Shown here: positions 15,285-24,227 of the stretch, one piece after another | Numbering within the stretch: position 1 is the stretch's first letter | Layout: each line of letters opens with the position of its first letter | Assembly: GCA_963734085.1 (NCBI GenBank) | Contig: CAVTFT010000020.1 | Location: 1 to 64,000, forward strand | Origin: CAIWHR01 sp963734085 | Lineage (GTDB): Bacteria > Pseudomonadota > Gammaproteobacteria > Burkholderiales > Casimicrobiaceae | Reading direction: 5' to 3' | DNA length: 64,000 nucleotides | Translations under genes and position numbers: made by a program | Notes under the pieces: generated by a model | Databases searched by the model: none | What the model was told of the DNA's origin: nothing | What the model saw: only the letters and a program-made list of their open reading frames with translations

Positions 15285-16498
15285 CGCGATTCCCCGGTGC
15301 GATCGCGGTTGCGCAACGCCTCGCGCGAGCGCCCCGGGTCGAGCGTCACCGTCGGTTCGGGCGCGGGCGGCGTGGATTGCCGGCCGGCCGGCAGGTCGGG
15401 CGCCGGAGCAGCGGGCGCCGCCGCTGCGGCAGCGCCTTGCTGGAGCAGCTTGTCGAACGGCAGATAGAGGAGGTTGCTTCCGGCCTTCTGGTCGATCATC
15501 ACCTTGCTCGTATTGCCGAGGATCGACTGCATCATGTCGATGTAGAGCCGCTCGCGGGTGACGCCGGGCGCCTTCATGTATTCGGTGAGGATCTGCCGGA
15601 AACGCGCGGCGTCGCCCTCGGCCTTCTGCACGACCGACGCGAGGTAGCCGTTCGCTTCCTCGAGAAGCCGCGCCGCGTTGCCTCGCGCCCGCGGGACGAC
15701 GTCGTTCGCGTAGGCCTGGCCTTCGTTGCGGAAGCGCTCGCGGTCCTGGCCGGCCTTGACCGCATCGTCGAACGCTGCCTGCACCTTGTCCGGCGGCTGG
15801 ACGCTCTGCAGCGCGACCTTCTCGATGTTCATGCCGGTGCCGTAGCGGTCGAGCATTTCCTGCATCAGCGCTTCGGCTGACTTGGCGATCTGCTCGCCGC
15901 CTTCGTACAGCACGAAGTCCATCTTCGCCTTGCCGACGACTTCACCCATCGCCGTCTGTGCAACGAACTGGACGATCTGGTCGGGCTTGCGGACCTTGAA
16001 CAGGAAATCCTCCGCGCTCTTGAGCTTGTATTGAACCGCAAACTGGATCTCGATGATGTTCTCGTCGTCGGTCAGCATCAGCGCTTCGTTCTCGCGCTTG
16101 TTCTTCACGTTGTTGCGGTAGCCGACCTCGACCGTGCGCACCTGCGAGAAATCGACGACCTCCTTCTCCTCGATCGGGAAGGGCAGATGCCAGCGCGCGC
16201 CGGGGAGTGTCGTTTCCGTATATTTGCCGAAGCGCGTGACGACGCCGCGGCGACCCTCGTCGACGATGTAAAACCCGCTCGCAAACCACACGAGCACGAT
16301 CAGCGCGACGAGAATGCCCGCGCCCGACATCGGCAGCAACGGGCGTCCACCGCCGGTCGGCGCGGGCGAGCCGTCCTCGCCGCCTCCCTTCCGGCCGAAG
16401 AGCTCGTTGATGCGGCGATTGACGTTGCGCCAGATCTCGTCGAGATCGGGCGGTCCGCTGCTGCCGCGCTTGCCCCACTGGGGATCGTTCAGCGACAT
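15281..16498 (-). CDS. hflK: FtsH protease activity modulator HflK
   Basis: Partner of HflC in the FtsH-regulating membrane complex, 405 residues. The N-terminal cytoplasmic tail contains MSLNDPQWGKRGSSGPPDLD and a glycine/proline-rich stretch. One membrane segment follows (AGILVALIVLVWFASGFYIV), then the SPFH domain (DEGRRGVVTRFGKY, VEVGYRN), coiled coil and a proline/alanine-rich C-terminus. It sits between hflX and hflC, as in most proteobacteria. Confidence 0.96.
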   Translation of the reverse strand: MSLNDPQWGKRGSSGPPDLDEIWRNVNRRINELFGRKGGGEDGSPAPTGGGRPLLPMSGAGILVALIVLVWFASGFYIVDEGRRGVVTRFGKYTETTLPGARWHLPFPIEEKEVVDFSQVRTVEVGYRNNVKNKRENEALMLTDDENIIEIQFAVQYKLKSAEDFLFKVRKPDQIVQFVAQTAMGEVVGKAKMDFVLYEGGEQIAKSAEALMQEMLDRYGTGMNIEKVALQSVQPPDKVQAAFDDAVKAGQDRERFRNEGQAYANDVVPRARGNAARLLEEANGYLASVVQKAEGDAARFRQILTEYMKAPGVTRERLYIDMMQSILGNTSKVMIDQKAGSNLLYLPFDKLLQQGAAAAAAPAAPAPDLPAGRQSTPPAPEPTVTLDPGRSREALRNRDRTGESR

Positions 16499-16533
16499 GA
16501 GGGGGTCGTCGTTCGGCGCCGCGGCGCCGCGGG

Positions 16534-17667
16534 TCAGGCGTTGAGGGCGGACGCCGCGTGGGCGTCTCGTTGCGGATCGTTGGCCGGGAACCGTTCGGCG
16601 AGCGCGGCGCGAAGCCCGGAGGCGCCCGCGCCCGTGAGCGCGCTCAAACGGACGGCGCGAATTATACCAGACTCGTCGCGCTCGGCGCCCGGCGCGAAGC
16701 CGGCGGCGTCGATCTTGTTGTACACGCGGATCTGGGGGACCGCTGCGGCGCCGATTTCCTCGAGGACGGCATCGACGGCGGCGATCTGTTCGTCACGGTT
16801 CGGATGCGCCGCGTCGATCACGTGCAGCAGCAGATCGGCGGATGCGGCCTCCGAGAGCGTGGCGCGAAACGCGGCGACGAGGTCGTGCGGAAGGTCGCGG
16901 ATGAAGCCGACGGTGTCGGAGAGCACGATGGCCGCTGCGCTGGGAACGTGGATCCGGCGCAACGTCGTGTCGAGCGTCGCGAAGAGCTGGTCGGCGGCAA
17001 AGGCATGCGCACCGGTGAGGCGGTTGAACAACGTCGATTTGCCGGCGTTCGTATAGCCGACGAGCGCCACGGTGCGCAGCGCGGCGCGGCGCCGCGTGCG
17101 GCCCTGCGTCGCGCGCTGCCGCGCAACGTGCGCGAGGCGCCCGTTCAGAATCTTGACGCGGTGGCCGAGGAGCCGTCGGTCCGTTTCGAGCTGCGTCTCG
17201 CCCGGGCCGCGCAGCCCGATGCCGCCCTTCTGGCGCTCGAGGTGGGTCCAGCCGCGGACGAGCCGCGTGAGCTGGTTTTTCACCTGCGCGAGCTCGACCT
17301 GCAGCTTGCCCTCGGCGCTCCGCGCGCGGAGCGCGAAAATATCGAGGATCAGCGCCGTCCGATCAACGACCCGGCGATCGATCGCGCGCTCGAGGTTCCT
17401 CTGCTGCGCGCCGGACAGCGGATGATCGAAGATGACGAGGTCGGCATCGGCTTGCGCACAGCGCGCCGCGATTTCGTCGACTTTGCCGCGTCCGGCAAAC
17501 GTCGCGGCATCGGGGCGCTGGCGGCGACCGGTGATGCTGCCGACGACCGTCGCCCCGGCCGAGAGCGCGAGCGCGGTAAGCTCGGCGAGCCGCTCGCCGG
17601 GGTCGCCTTCGCCGAGATCGAGCGCGACGAGCAGCGCCCGGTCACCGCCTTCGGGGCGTTCGAACAT
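16534..17667 (-). CDS. hflX: GTPase HflX
   Basis: Ribosome-associated GTPase that splits stalled or heat-damaged 70S ribosomes. From the ATG at 17667 it has 377 residues. The N-terminal HflX domain includes GRGKVDEIAARC and a glycine-rich GWTHLERQKGGIGLRGPGE. The G domain has VGYTNAGKST (G1), DTVGFIRDLP (G3) and NKID (G4). The longer open frame to 18027 runs through the downstream repeat element and out of homology, so I reject it. It is separated from hfq by a REP-like repeat. Confidence 0.93.
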   Translation of the reverse strand: MFERPEGGDRALLVALDLGEGDPGERLAELTALALSAGATVVGSITGRRQRPDAATFAGRGKVDEIAARCAQADADLVIFDHPLSGAQQRNLERAIDRRVVDRTALILDIFALRARSAEGKLQVELAQVKNQLTRLVRGWTHLERQKGGIGLRGPGETQLETDRRLLGHRVKILNGRLAHVARQRATQGRTRRRAALRTVALVGYTNAGKSTLFNRLTGAHAFAADQLFATLDTTLRRIHVPSAAAIVLSDTVGFIRDLPHDLVAAFRATLSEAASADLLLHVIDAAHPNRDEQIAAVDAVLEEIGAAAVPQIRVYNKIDAAGFAPGAERDESGIIRAVRLSALTGAGASGLRAALAERFPANDPQRDAHAASALNA

Positions 17668-17747
17668 CAGTGCGATACGCGACCGCCGGTCTCGCGCGCG
17701 AGCCGGCAAGCGACCACCGCCCCGCAGGACGCGCGCGTACGAGCGCC

Positions 17748-17832
17748 GCCGGGCCACCCAAGACCGCGCAACTGCGCTCTGCCCCGGGGGGCAGCGCAGC
17801 GGCGAAAGCCGCGAGCGTGGGGGCCCACCAAC
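17748..17832 (+). repeat. REP-like GC-rich repeat, copy 1 (hfq-hflX gap)
   Basis: About 85 bp that begin GGGCCACCCAAG, contain the 19-bp core CGGGGGGCAGCGCAGCGGC and end GCGTGGGGGCCCACCAAC. It lines up over nearly its whole length with the segment inserted in the helicase gene at 53562-53654. The core can fold as a hairpin. It starts four bases past the hfq stop. Similar elements are, to my knowledge, common in Burkholderiales intergenic regions. Confidence 0.75.
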
Positions 17833-17836
17833 TGAA

Positions 17837-18085
17837 TCAAGCTTCGGCGTCGGCGCCCGGCGCGTGGTGCGGCATCGCCACGGCGCGGGCAGGCACGACA
17901 GTTGAGATCGCGTGCTTGTACACCATCTGCGTGACCGTGTTCTTGAGCAGGACGACGTACTGGTCGAACGATTCGATCTGCCCCTGCAGCTTGATTCCGT
18001 TGACGAGGTAGATCGACACCTGGACATGCTCCTTGCGCAGCGTGTTCAGGAACGGGTCTTGTAGCATTTGCCCTTTGTTGCTCAT
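17837..18085 (-). CDS. hfq: RNA chaperone Hfq
   Basis: Hexameric Sm-like protein that pairs small RNAs with mRNAs, 82 residues from the ATG at 18085 with GGAG seven bases upstream. Sm1 is DPFLNTLRKEHVQVSIYLVNGIKLQGQIESFD and Sm2 is VYKHAISTVVP. The proximal-face residues Q8, F42 and K56 equivalents, including the YKHA motif, are present. The tail is short (ARAVAMPHHAPGADAEA), as usual in betaproteobacteria. It lies between der and hflX. Confidence 0.97.
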   Translation of the reverse strand: MSNKGQMLQDPFLNTLRKEHVQVSIYLVNGIKLQGQIESFDQYVVLLKNTVTQMVYKHAISTVVPARAVAMPHHAPGADAEA

Positions 18086-18195
18086 CGCTGACTCCGCGGT
18101 TGTTGTTGGCCCCGCCACGTGCGGACGACCACAGCGGGCGTGGATCCGGTCCCGCACTCCGCAAGATGGGGCTCGCTGCCGGAGTATCAATGACT

Positions 18196-19566
18196 CTAGC
18201 GCCCCTTGCGGCGGGCGGGCGCGCTGGCATACGGGTTCGCGCCGGTCTTGAATTGTATCCTAAGGGGGGTTCCGCGCAGTTGGAACGCCTCGGCGAAGAA
18301 ACGTTCCAGATAGCGGCGGTACGTTGCCGGGACGTGGGCGAGGGCGCTGCCATGGACCACGATCAGGGGAGGGTTGTGTCCGCCCTGGTGCGCATAGCGG
18401 AGCTTGGGGCGCCCCATGCCGGCGCGCGGCGGCTGCTGGCGTTCGACGGCCTGCGCGAGCGTCCTGGTCAGCTTCGGCGTGGGTAGCCGGATGAACGCGG
18501 CGGCGAAGGCGGCGTCGACCGACCTCATAAGGGCGGCGACACCGCGCCCGTCCCGAGCCGAAATGAAATGGTGCTGCGCGAACGCGAGGAACGCGAGCTT
18601 GCGGTCGAGGTCGCGCTTGACGTCGTCGCGCCGGCCGGCGGGCACCGCATCCCACTTGTTCACGCCGACGACGAGCGCCCGGCCCGCCTCGACGATGTAG
18701 CCGGCGAGATGGGCATCCTGCTCGGAGATGCCTTGCTCCGCGTCGAGAAGCAGCACCACGACGTTCGCGTCCTCGATCGCCTGCAGCGTCTTCACGACCG
18801 AAAACTTCTCGACCGCCTCGAACACCTTGCCGCGACGACGGACGCCTGCCGTATCGATCAGCGTGTAGCGGCGGCCGGCGCGCTCGAAATCGAGATAGAG
18901 CGAATCGCGCGTCGTGCCCGGTTCGTCGAAGGCAATCACGCGTTCTTCGCCGAGCAGCGTATTGACGAGCGTCGACTTGCCGACGTTGGGCCGGCCGATG
19001 ATCGCGACCTTGATCGGGCCGCCCTCGGTCGCCGCGGCCGCGCCTTCGTCTGCGGCGAGCTCCGGCGCCGGCTGGGGGGCGAGGGACAGCGCGAGCTCGG
19101 TCAGCGGGCCGACGTTCTCGCCATGCGCCGAGGAAATCGGATGGGGCTCGCCCAATCCCAGTTCGTAGAATTCGCCGGCCGCGCGCTCCGGGGCGAGACC
19201 CTCCGCCTTGTTCACTGCCAGCACGACGGGCTGCCCCGACCGCCGCAGAAGCTCCGCGATGGTGCGATCCTGCACCGTGGGTCCTTCGCGCGCGTCGACC
19301 AGGAACACGACGACGTCCGCCTCGGCGATGGCCGCGCGCGTCTGCTTCGCCATCTCGTGCAGGATCCCTTCCTTCGCGACGGGCTCGAAGCCGCCGGTGT
19401 CGACGACGATGAACGGCGTGTCGCCGTTGCGTCCGCGTCCGTAGTGGCGATCGCGGGTGAGGCCGGGAAAATCGGCGACGAGTGCCGCGCGCGTTCGCGT
19501 CAGCCGATTGAACAGCGTCGACTTGCCGACGTTCGGGCGCCCGACGAGGACGAGAATGGGCAACAT
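18196..19566 (-). CDS. der: ribosome biogenesis GTPase Der (EngA)
   Basis: Essential double-GTPase that acts in 50S subunit assembly, 456 residues from the ATG at 19566 (MLPILVLVGRPNVGKST). The first G domain has GRPNVGKST, DTGGF and NKAE. The second begins IKVAIIGRPNVGKSTLVN, with DTAGV and NKWD. A KH-like domain ends the protein and the tail is basic (ARRKGR). A longer reading to 19725 overlaps the bamB stop and is not homologous. Confidence 0.96.
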   Translation of the reverse strand: MLPILVLVGRPNVGKSTLFNRLTRTRAALVADFPGLTRDRHYGRGRNGDTPFIVVDTGGFEPVAKEGILHEMAKQTRAAIAEADVVVFLVDAREGPTVQDRTIAELLRRSGQPVVLAVNKAEGLAPERAAGEFYELGLGEPHPISSAHGENVGPLTELALSLAPQPAPELAADEGAAAATEGGPIKVAIIGRPNVGKSTLVNTLLGEERVIAFDEPGTTRDSLYLDFERAGRRYTLIDTAGVRRRGKVFEAVEKFSVVKTLQAIEDANVVVLLLDAEQGISEQDAHLAGYIVEAGRALVVGVNKWDAVPAGRRDDVKRDLDRKLAFLAFAQHHFISARDGRGVAALMRSVDAAFAAAFIRLPTPKLTRTLAQAVERQQPPRAGMGRPKLRYAHQGGHNPPLIVVHGSALAHVPATYRRYLERFFAEAFQLRGTPLRIQFKTGANPYASAPARRKGR

Positions 19567-19618
19567 GGAAGTCGCGGCGACGTGTCTGGACCGCGAGGCG
19601 GTTGGGGTTCCGGCGCGC

Positions 19619-20851
19619 TCACTTTGCCGTGACCGCGTAGAGGGTCCCGCCTTCGGATTGCCACACCGCGTTGGCGCCCGATGCGGCCGCTTGTGAGGTC
19701 GGCGTCGTCCCGTCCGTCGGCGCAAATCCGACGACGTTGCCGTCGCCGCGTTCGAGCAGATACACGTAGCCTTCGCGGTCGAACACGGCGAGGTAGTCGC
19801 CGGCGAGTTGCGGGTAGCCGACTCGCCGTTCCTTGAGCTTGTCCTGCTTCCAGGCCGATGCGCCCGTCACCCGGTCGAGCGCGTGCACGGCACCGGCGTC
19901 GTCGGCGACGTAGACGTAACGGCTGTCGGCGGCGAGCCCGGTGAGGCTCGACACATCGCGCGTCCAGTTGAGTTGTCCGCGCAGGATTTCGAAGCAGGCG
20001 ACACGGCCCTGATACGCGACCGCGCAGACCTGCCGTTCCTCGACCAGCGGCAGCGACGTGACGTCCGCGATGCGCTCGAGCTCGGTCGCGCCCTTGGGTG
20101 TGGCGACGTTGCCTTCCCAGCCGACGGAGCCGGTCCCGAGATCCATTGCGAGGAGCTTGCCGCCCGCCGTGCCGGACAGGAGCCCGCCGCGGCTGATGAC
20201 GCCGCCCGCGTAGTTGCGCACGGTGAGCGGAGGATTCGTCCGCTGATAGACCCATTTCGTCTTGCCGTCGGCGGCCGAAAGCCCGTAGATGCGGCCGTCG
20301 CCGGACCAGACGACAACGGTTCCCTCGCCGATCTTCGGAGGTCCGATCACTTCGCTGCTGATCTTTGCCTGCCATTGCGGCTTGCCGTCGGTGTCAAACG
20401 CGAGCACGTCGCCCTTGTCCGTGCCGACTGCGACGAGCGTTGCGTCGGCGCCCACGCCGGCCGAGAGGATCTTGCCGGCGTCGATCCGCCATACCGTCGC
20501 GCCGCTGACCGGATCGACGCGCACGACGGTGCCGCTCGAAGCCGCCGCGTAGATCGCGATCGGCGTGACGGCCGGAGCGAGACCGGGGGCTGCCCTGCCC
20601 ATTTCGACTCGCCATGCGATCTGCGGCGTCGCGCTTGCCTTGATCTCGGGGAGCGGTCCGAGCTTCTTCGGACCGCCGCCGAAAAGCGACGTGAGCCAGC
20701 TGAAGTTGGGCGGCGGAATCTGCATCCATGAGGGCCAGGTCGAGCACCCGGAGAGCCCAAGCGCGAGCCCGGCGAGGACGAAGGCGGCCGCGGTGCGACG
20801 CCCCGCGCGACGGCAACGACGTGCGAGGCGAACCACCGAACTTCCCCTCAT
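19619..20851 (-). CDS. bamB: outer membrane assembly factor BamB
   Basis: Lipoprotein subunit of the BAM complex that inserts beta-barrel proteins, 410 residues. The signal peptide has a lipobox LGLSGC with the acylated cysteine near residue 36. The body is an eight-bladed PQQ-like propeller with repeated units such as VVRVDPVSGATVWRID, LAFDTDGKPQWQAKI and VHALDRVTGASAWKQD. The start overlaps the upstream TPR gene stop by four bases (ATGA), so the two are coupled. Confidence 0.94.
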   Translation of the reverse strand: MRGSSVVRLARRCRRAGRRTAAAFVLAGLALGLSGCSTWPSWMQIPPPNFSWLTSLFGGGPKKLGPLPEIKASATPQIAWRVEMGRAAPGLAPAVTPIAIYAAASSGTVVRVDPVSGATVWRIDAGKILSAGVGADATLVAVGTDKGDVLAFDTDGKPQWQAKISSEVIGPPKIGEGTVVVWSGDGRIYGLSAADGKTKWVYQRTNPPLTVRNYAGGVISRGGLLSGTAGGKLLAMDLGTGSVGWEGNVATPKGATELERIADVTSLPLVEERQVCAVAYQGRVACFEILRGQLNWTRDVSSLTGLAADSRYVYVADDAGAVHALDRVTGASAWKQDKLKERRVGYPQLAGDYLAVFDREGYVYLLERGDGNVVGFAPTDGTTPTSQAAASGANAVWQSEGGTLYAVTAK

Positions 20852-21612
20852 TTCGAAGGCGCCGGAGCGCTCGCCGGAACGTTCGGAGACGCCGCTTCCT
20901 TCGCCGGCGCCGGCGCGTTCAGCGGTACCGGTATGGGCCCGGCATTCGCGTCGTTAGCGCTCCCCGCAGTGCCGGCGAGCGGGCCGCCCGCCGCGTCGAG
21001 CTTCGTCTGCACGTACGCGTGATAGGGCGAATTGGCGTCGAGCTTCGTGAGCGCCGTCTGGTAGGCGACGCGCGCTTCATTGGTGCGCCCGGCCGCCATC
21101 AGGACGTCGCCGCGCAGGTCGGCGTACACGCCTGCGAACGGCTCGTCATGCTTCGCATCGAGCGTGCGCAGCGCGTCGTCGTACTGCTTTTCGTCCAGCT
21201 GAATTTCGGCGAGCCGCAGCCGCGCGATCTCCTTCAGCTCGTCCTCGCCGCTGCGGTCGATCACGAACATGAGCTGCGCTTTGGCGCCGGCCTTGTCGCC
21301 GCTGTCGAACAGCGTCTTTGCGACCAGCAACGCCGCCCGCGGCGCATAACCGGTGCCGCTGAACTTTTCGTTCAGTTGCGCGATCGCGTCCTTCGCCTTG
21401 GCGACGTCGTTGGCCTTCACGGCCGCAGCGACGGCGTTGTAGAGGACCGAGGCCTGCTCCGCCTGGTTTGCCTGCCACCAGCGCCAGCCCTGCACGGCGA
21501 CGATGCCGGCGGCGAGGGCGACGATCACACCGGTGATGAGGTTGCCCCATTGCTTCCACCACGCCTTGAGGTCTTCGAGTTGTTCCTGCTCTTCGAGATC
21601 GTAGACTGCCAT
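20848..21612 (-). CDS. YfgM-like ancillary SecYEG translocon subunit (TPR_21)
   Basis: Membrane-anchored periplasmic TPR protein, 254 residues. The start MAVYDLEEQEQLEDLKAWW followed by WGNLITGVIVALAAGIVAV (one membrane segment) is characteristic of YfgM. The TPR region covers about 45-200, then a low-complexity A/P-rich tail ends APAPSK. YfgM contacts the Sec translocon and periplasmic chaperones. The hisS-yfgM-bamB-der order is conserved in gamma- and betaproteobacteria. Confidence 0.9.
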   Translation of the reverse strand: MAVYDLEEQEQLEDLKAWWKQWGNLITGVIVALAAGIVAVQGWRWWQANQAEQASVLYNAVAAAVKANDVAKAKDAIAQLNEKFSGTGYAPRAALLVAKTLFDSGDKAGAKAQLMFVIDRSGEDELKEIARLRLAEIQLDEKQYDDALRTLDAKHDEPFAGVYADLRGDVLMAAGRTNEARVAYQTALTKLDANSPYHAYVQTKLDAAGGPLAGTAGSANDANAGPIPVPLNAPAPAKEAASPNVPASAPAPSK

Positions 21613-21655
21613 CGGTCATCCCTTGGAAACGTCGTTACCGCGTCCGCGGCTCCGG

Positions 21656-22921
21656 TCAGTTGCGCGCTGCAAGCGCCTGCGCGAGCTCCGCAACGGGTAC
21701 CGCGACCTGATCGCCGGTCGCGCGGAGCGGCTTCATGCTGACGGACCCGGCCGCCACTTCGTCATCGCCGATGATGAGCGCGTAGGTGGCACCGCTCGCA
21801 TCGGCTCTTTTCATCTGCGACTTGAAGCTTCCGCCGCCCGCGTTGACGACGATCGCGCGGCCCGCGTCGCGCAACATCTCGGAGACACGCCAGGCGAGCT
21901 TTGCGCCGGCTTCCCCCGCGTGGACGACATAGGCATCGGGAACGGAAGCGGCGGCAACGCGCGCCTCCTGCAAGAGCAGGATCATCCGCTCGATCCCGAG
22001 GGCGAATCCGCACGCGGGCGCGGGTCTTCCCCCGAGCTGCTCGAACAGACCGTCGTAGCGCCCGCCCCCGGCGATCGTCCCTTGCGCGCCCAGGCGGTCG
22101 GTCACGAATTCGAAAACGGTGCGATTGTAATAGTCGAGACCGCGAACGAGCCGCGCGTCGACGTGGAACGCTACGCCCGCGTCGGCGAGCAGCGCTTTGA
22201 GGCCGTCGAAATGCGCAAGCGAAGCGTCGGCGATGAAATCGATCATCTTGGGCGCGCCGGCGATCACGTTGTCGAGCGCCGGATTCTTGCTGTCGAGGAT
22301 GCGCAGCGGGTTCGAGGCGAGCCGCCGCTTCGAATCGTCATCGAGCGCGGCGTGATGGCCCTCGAAGTACCGGACCAGCGCATTGCGATGCGCGCGGCGT
22401 TCGTGCGGGTCGCCGATCGAGTTGATCTTGAGCGTGATCCCGTCGGCGAGGCCGAGCCTGCGCCAGAGCCGCGCGAGCAGCACGATCTGCTCGGCGTCGA
22501 CGTCGGGGCCGGGAAAGCCGAGCGCCTCGAGGTCGAACTGGTGGAATTGCCGATAACGGCCCTTCTGCGGCCGCTCGTGACGGAACATCGGTCCCGCCAT
22601 CCAGACGCGCTGCGGGCGCTCGTAGGTGAGGTTGTGCTCGATCGCCGCGCGTACGATGCCGGCGGTGGCTTCGGGACGAAGCGTAAGACTCTCGCCGTTC
22701 AGCTTGTCCTCGAACGTGTACATCTCCTTTTCGACGACGTCGGTGACTTCGCCGATCGCGCGGACGAACAGCGGCGTGGGCTCGACGACGGGGATGCGCA
22801 GGTTGCGATAACCGTACTGACGGAAGATGTCACGGACCGTGTCTTCGAGGAGCTCCCAGAGCGCCGCCTCGTCGGGAAGCACGTCGTTCATGCCGCGGAC
22901 GGCCTGCAGGGGTGCCGCCAT
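21656..22921 (-). CDS. hisS: histidyl-tRNA synthetase
   Basis: Class II synthetase charging tRNA-His, 421 residues from the ATG at 22921 (MAAPLQAVRGMNDVLP). Motif 2 is AGPMFRHERPQKGRYRQF. The histidine-specific RGLDYYNRTVFEF and AGGGRYDGL follow, and motif 3 is CGFALGIERMI. The C-terminal anticodon-binding domain runs from about 325. It starts four bases after the ispG stop. Confidence 0.96.
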   Translation of the reverse strand: MAAPLQAVRGMNDVLPDEAALWELLEDTVRDIFRQYGYRNLRIPVVEPTPLFVRAIGEVTDVVEKEMYTFEDKLNGESLTLRPEATAGIVRAAIEHNLTYERPQRVWMAGPMFRHERPQKGRYRQFHQFDLEALGFPGPDVDAEQIVLLARLWRRLGLADGITLKINSIGDPHERRAHRNALVRYFEGHHAALDDDSKRRLASNPLRILDSKNPALDNVIAGAPKMIDFIADASLAHFDGLKALLADAGVAFHVDARLVRGLDYYNRTVFEFVTDRLGAQGTIAGGGRYDGLFEQLGGRPAPACGFALGIERMILLLQEARVAAASVPDAYVVHAGEAGAKLAWRVSEMLRDAGRAIVVNAGGGSFKSQMKRADASGATYALIIGDDEVAAGSVSMKPLRATGDQVAVPVAELAQALAARN

Positions 22922-22925
22922 ACCG

Positions 22926-24212
22926 TTACACCCGTGCCTTGATGTGGATCGTCTTTGCCGTCGGTGAAAGATGCGCGGCACGCGGCTCGCCGCCGTAGGT
23001 CGCGCGCACGTAGTCCTCGACGATGCGCTGGAATTCCTCGGCGATGTGCTCGCCCCTCAGCGTCACCGTCTTTTCGCCGTCCACGTAGACTGGCGCGACG
23101 GGCGTCTCGCCGGTGCCGGGGAGCGAGATGCCGATGTTGGCGAGCTTCGACTCGCCGGGTCCGTTGACCACGCAGCCCATCACCGCGACTTCCATCGTCT
23201 CCACACCCGGATAGCGCGCACGCCACACGGGCATCTGCGCGCGCAGGTACGCCTGGATCTGCTCCGCCAATTCCTGGAACGTCGTGCTGGTCGTGCGACC
23301 GCAGCCGGGACACGCGGCGACGAGCGGAGCGAACGAGCGCAGGCCCATCGTTTGCAGGAGTTCCTGCGCGACGATCACTTCGCGCGTCCGATCGCCGCCC
23401 GGCTCGGGCGTCAACGATACGCGGATCGTGTCCCCGATGCCCTGCTGCAGCAGCACCGCCATCGCCGCCGTCGAGGCGACGATGCCCTTGCTCCCCATCC
23501 CCGCTTCGGTCAGCCCGAGATGCAGCGGAAAGTCGCACCGCGAAGACAGCTCGCGATACACGGCAATCAGGTCCTGCACGGCGGAGACCTTGCACGACAG
23601 GACGATCCGCTCGCCGGGGAGACCCAGCGCTTCGGCGCGTCGCGCGCTCTCCACCGCGGAGGTGACGAGCGCCTCGCGCATCACCGCGTCTGCGCTCATC
23701 GGCGCGGCGCGCGCGGCGTTCTCGTCCATCATCCGCGCGAGGAGATCGGCGTCGAGGCTGCCCCAGTTGACGCCGATGCGTATCGGCTTGCCGAACTCGA
23801 TCGCCTTTTCGACCATTACCGCGAACTGCGGATCGCGCTTGCTGCCCTTCCCGACATTGCCGGGATTGATTCGATATTTGGCGAGGGCGCGCGCGCAGTC
23901 CGGAAATTCGGCGAGCAGCTTGTGGCCGTTGAAATGGAAATCGCCGATGAGCGGCACGCGGCAGCCGGCGGCATCGAGGCGCTCGCGTATGGCGGGTACC
24001 GCCGCAGCGGCTTCCACAGTATTGACCGTGACGCGGACGAGCTCGGAGCCCGCCTCGGTCAGCGCGATGGCTTGCGCAACGGTGGCGGCAACGTCGGCCG
24101 TGTCCGTGTTGGTCATCGACTGCACGACGATCGGCGCGCCGCCGCCGACCTTGACGCCGGCGATGTCGACCTGGCGTGTGATGTGGCGCGCGGCCGGTGT
24201 GGATTCGGTCAT
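22926..24212 (-). CDS. ispG: 4-hydroxy-3-methylbut-2-enyl diphosphate synthase (GcpE)
   Basis: Iron-sulphur enzyme of the MEP isoprenoid pathway that reduces ME-cPP to HMBPP, 428 residues. The TIM-barrel part includes GGGAPIVVQSMTNTDTAD and RINPGNVGKG. The [4Fe-4S] ligands lie in CPGCGR and in VMGCVVNGPGE. A betaproteobacterial insert separates the two cysteine groups, consistent with the length. The ATG at 24212 follows the rodZ stop by 15 bases. Confidence 0.96.
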   Translation of the reverse strand: MTESTPAARHITRQVDIAGVKVGGGAPIVVQSMTNTDTADVAATVAQAIALTEAGSELVRVTVNTVEAAAAVPAIRERLDAAGCRVPLIGDFHFNGHKLLAEFPDCARALAKYRINPGNVGKGSKRDPQFAVMVEKAIEFGKPIRIGVNWGSLDADLLARMMDENAARAAPMSADAVMREALVTSAVESARRAEALGLPGERIVLSCKVSAVQDLIAVYRELSSRCDFPLHLGLTEAGMGSKGIVASTAAMAVLLQQGIGDTIRVSLTPEPGGDRTREVIVAQELLQTMGLRSFAPLVAACPGCGRTTSTTFQELAEQIQAYLRAQMPVWRARYPGVETMEVAVMGCVVNGPGESKLANIGISLPGTGETPVAPVYVDGEKTVTLRGEHIAEEFQRIVEDYVRATYGGEPRAAHLSPTAKTIHIKARV

Positions 24213-24227
24213 GGCGGCGGCCCTTCG

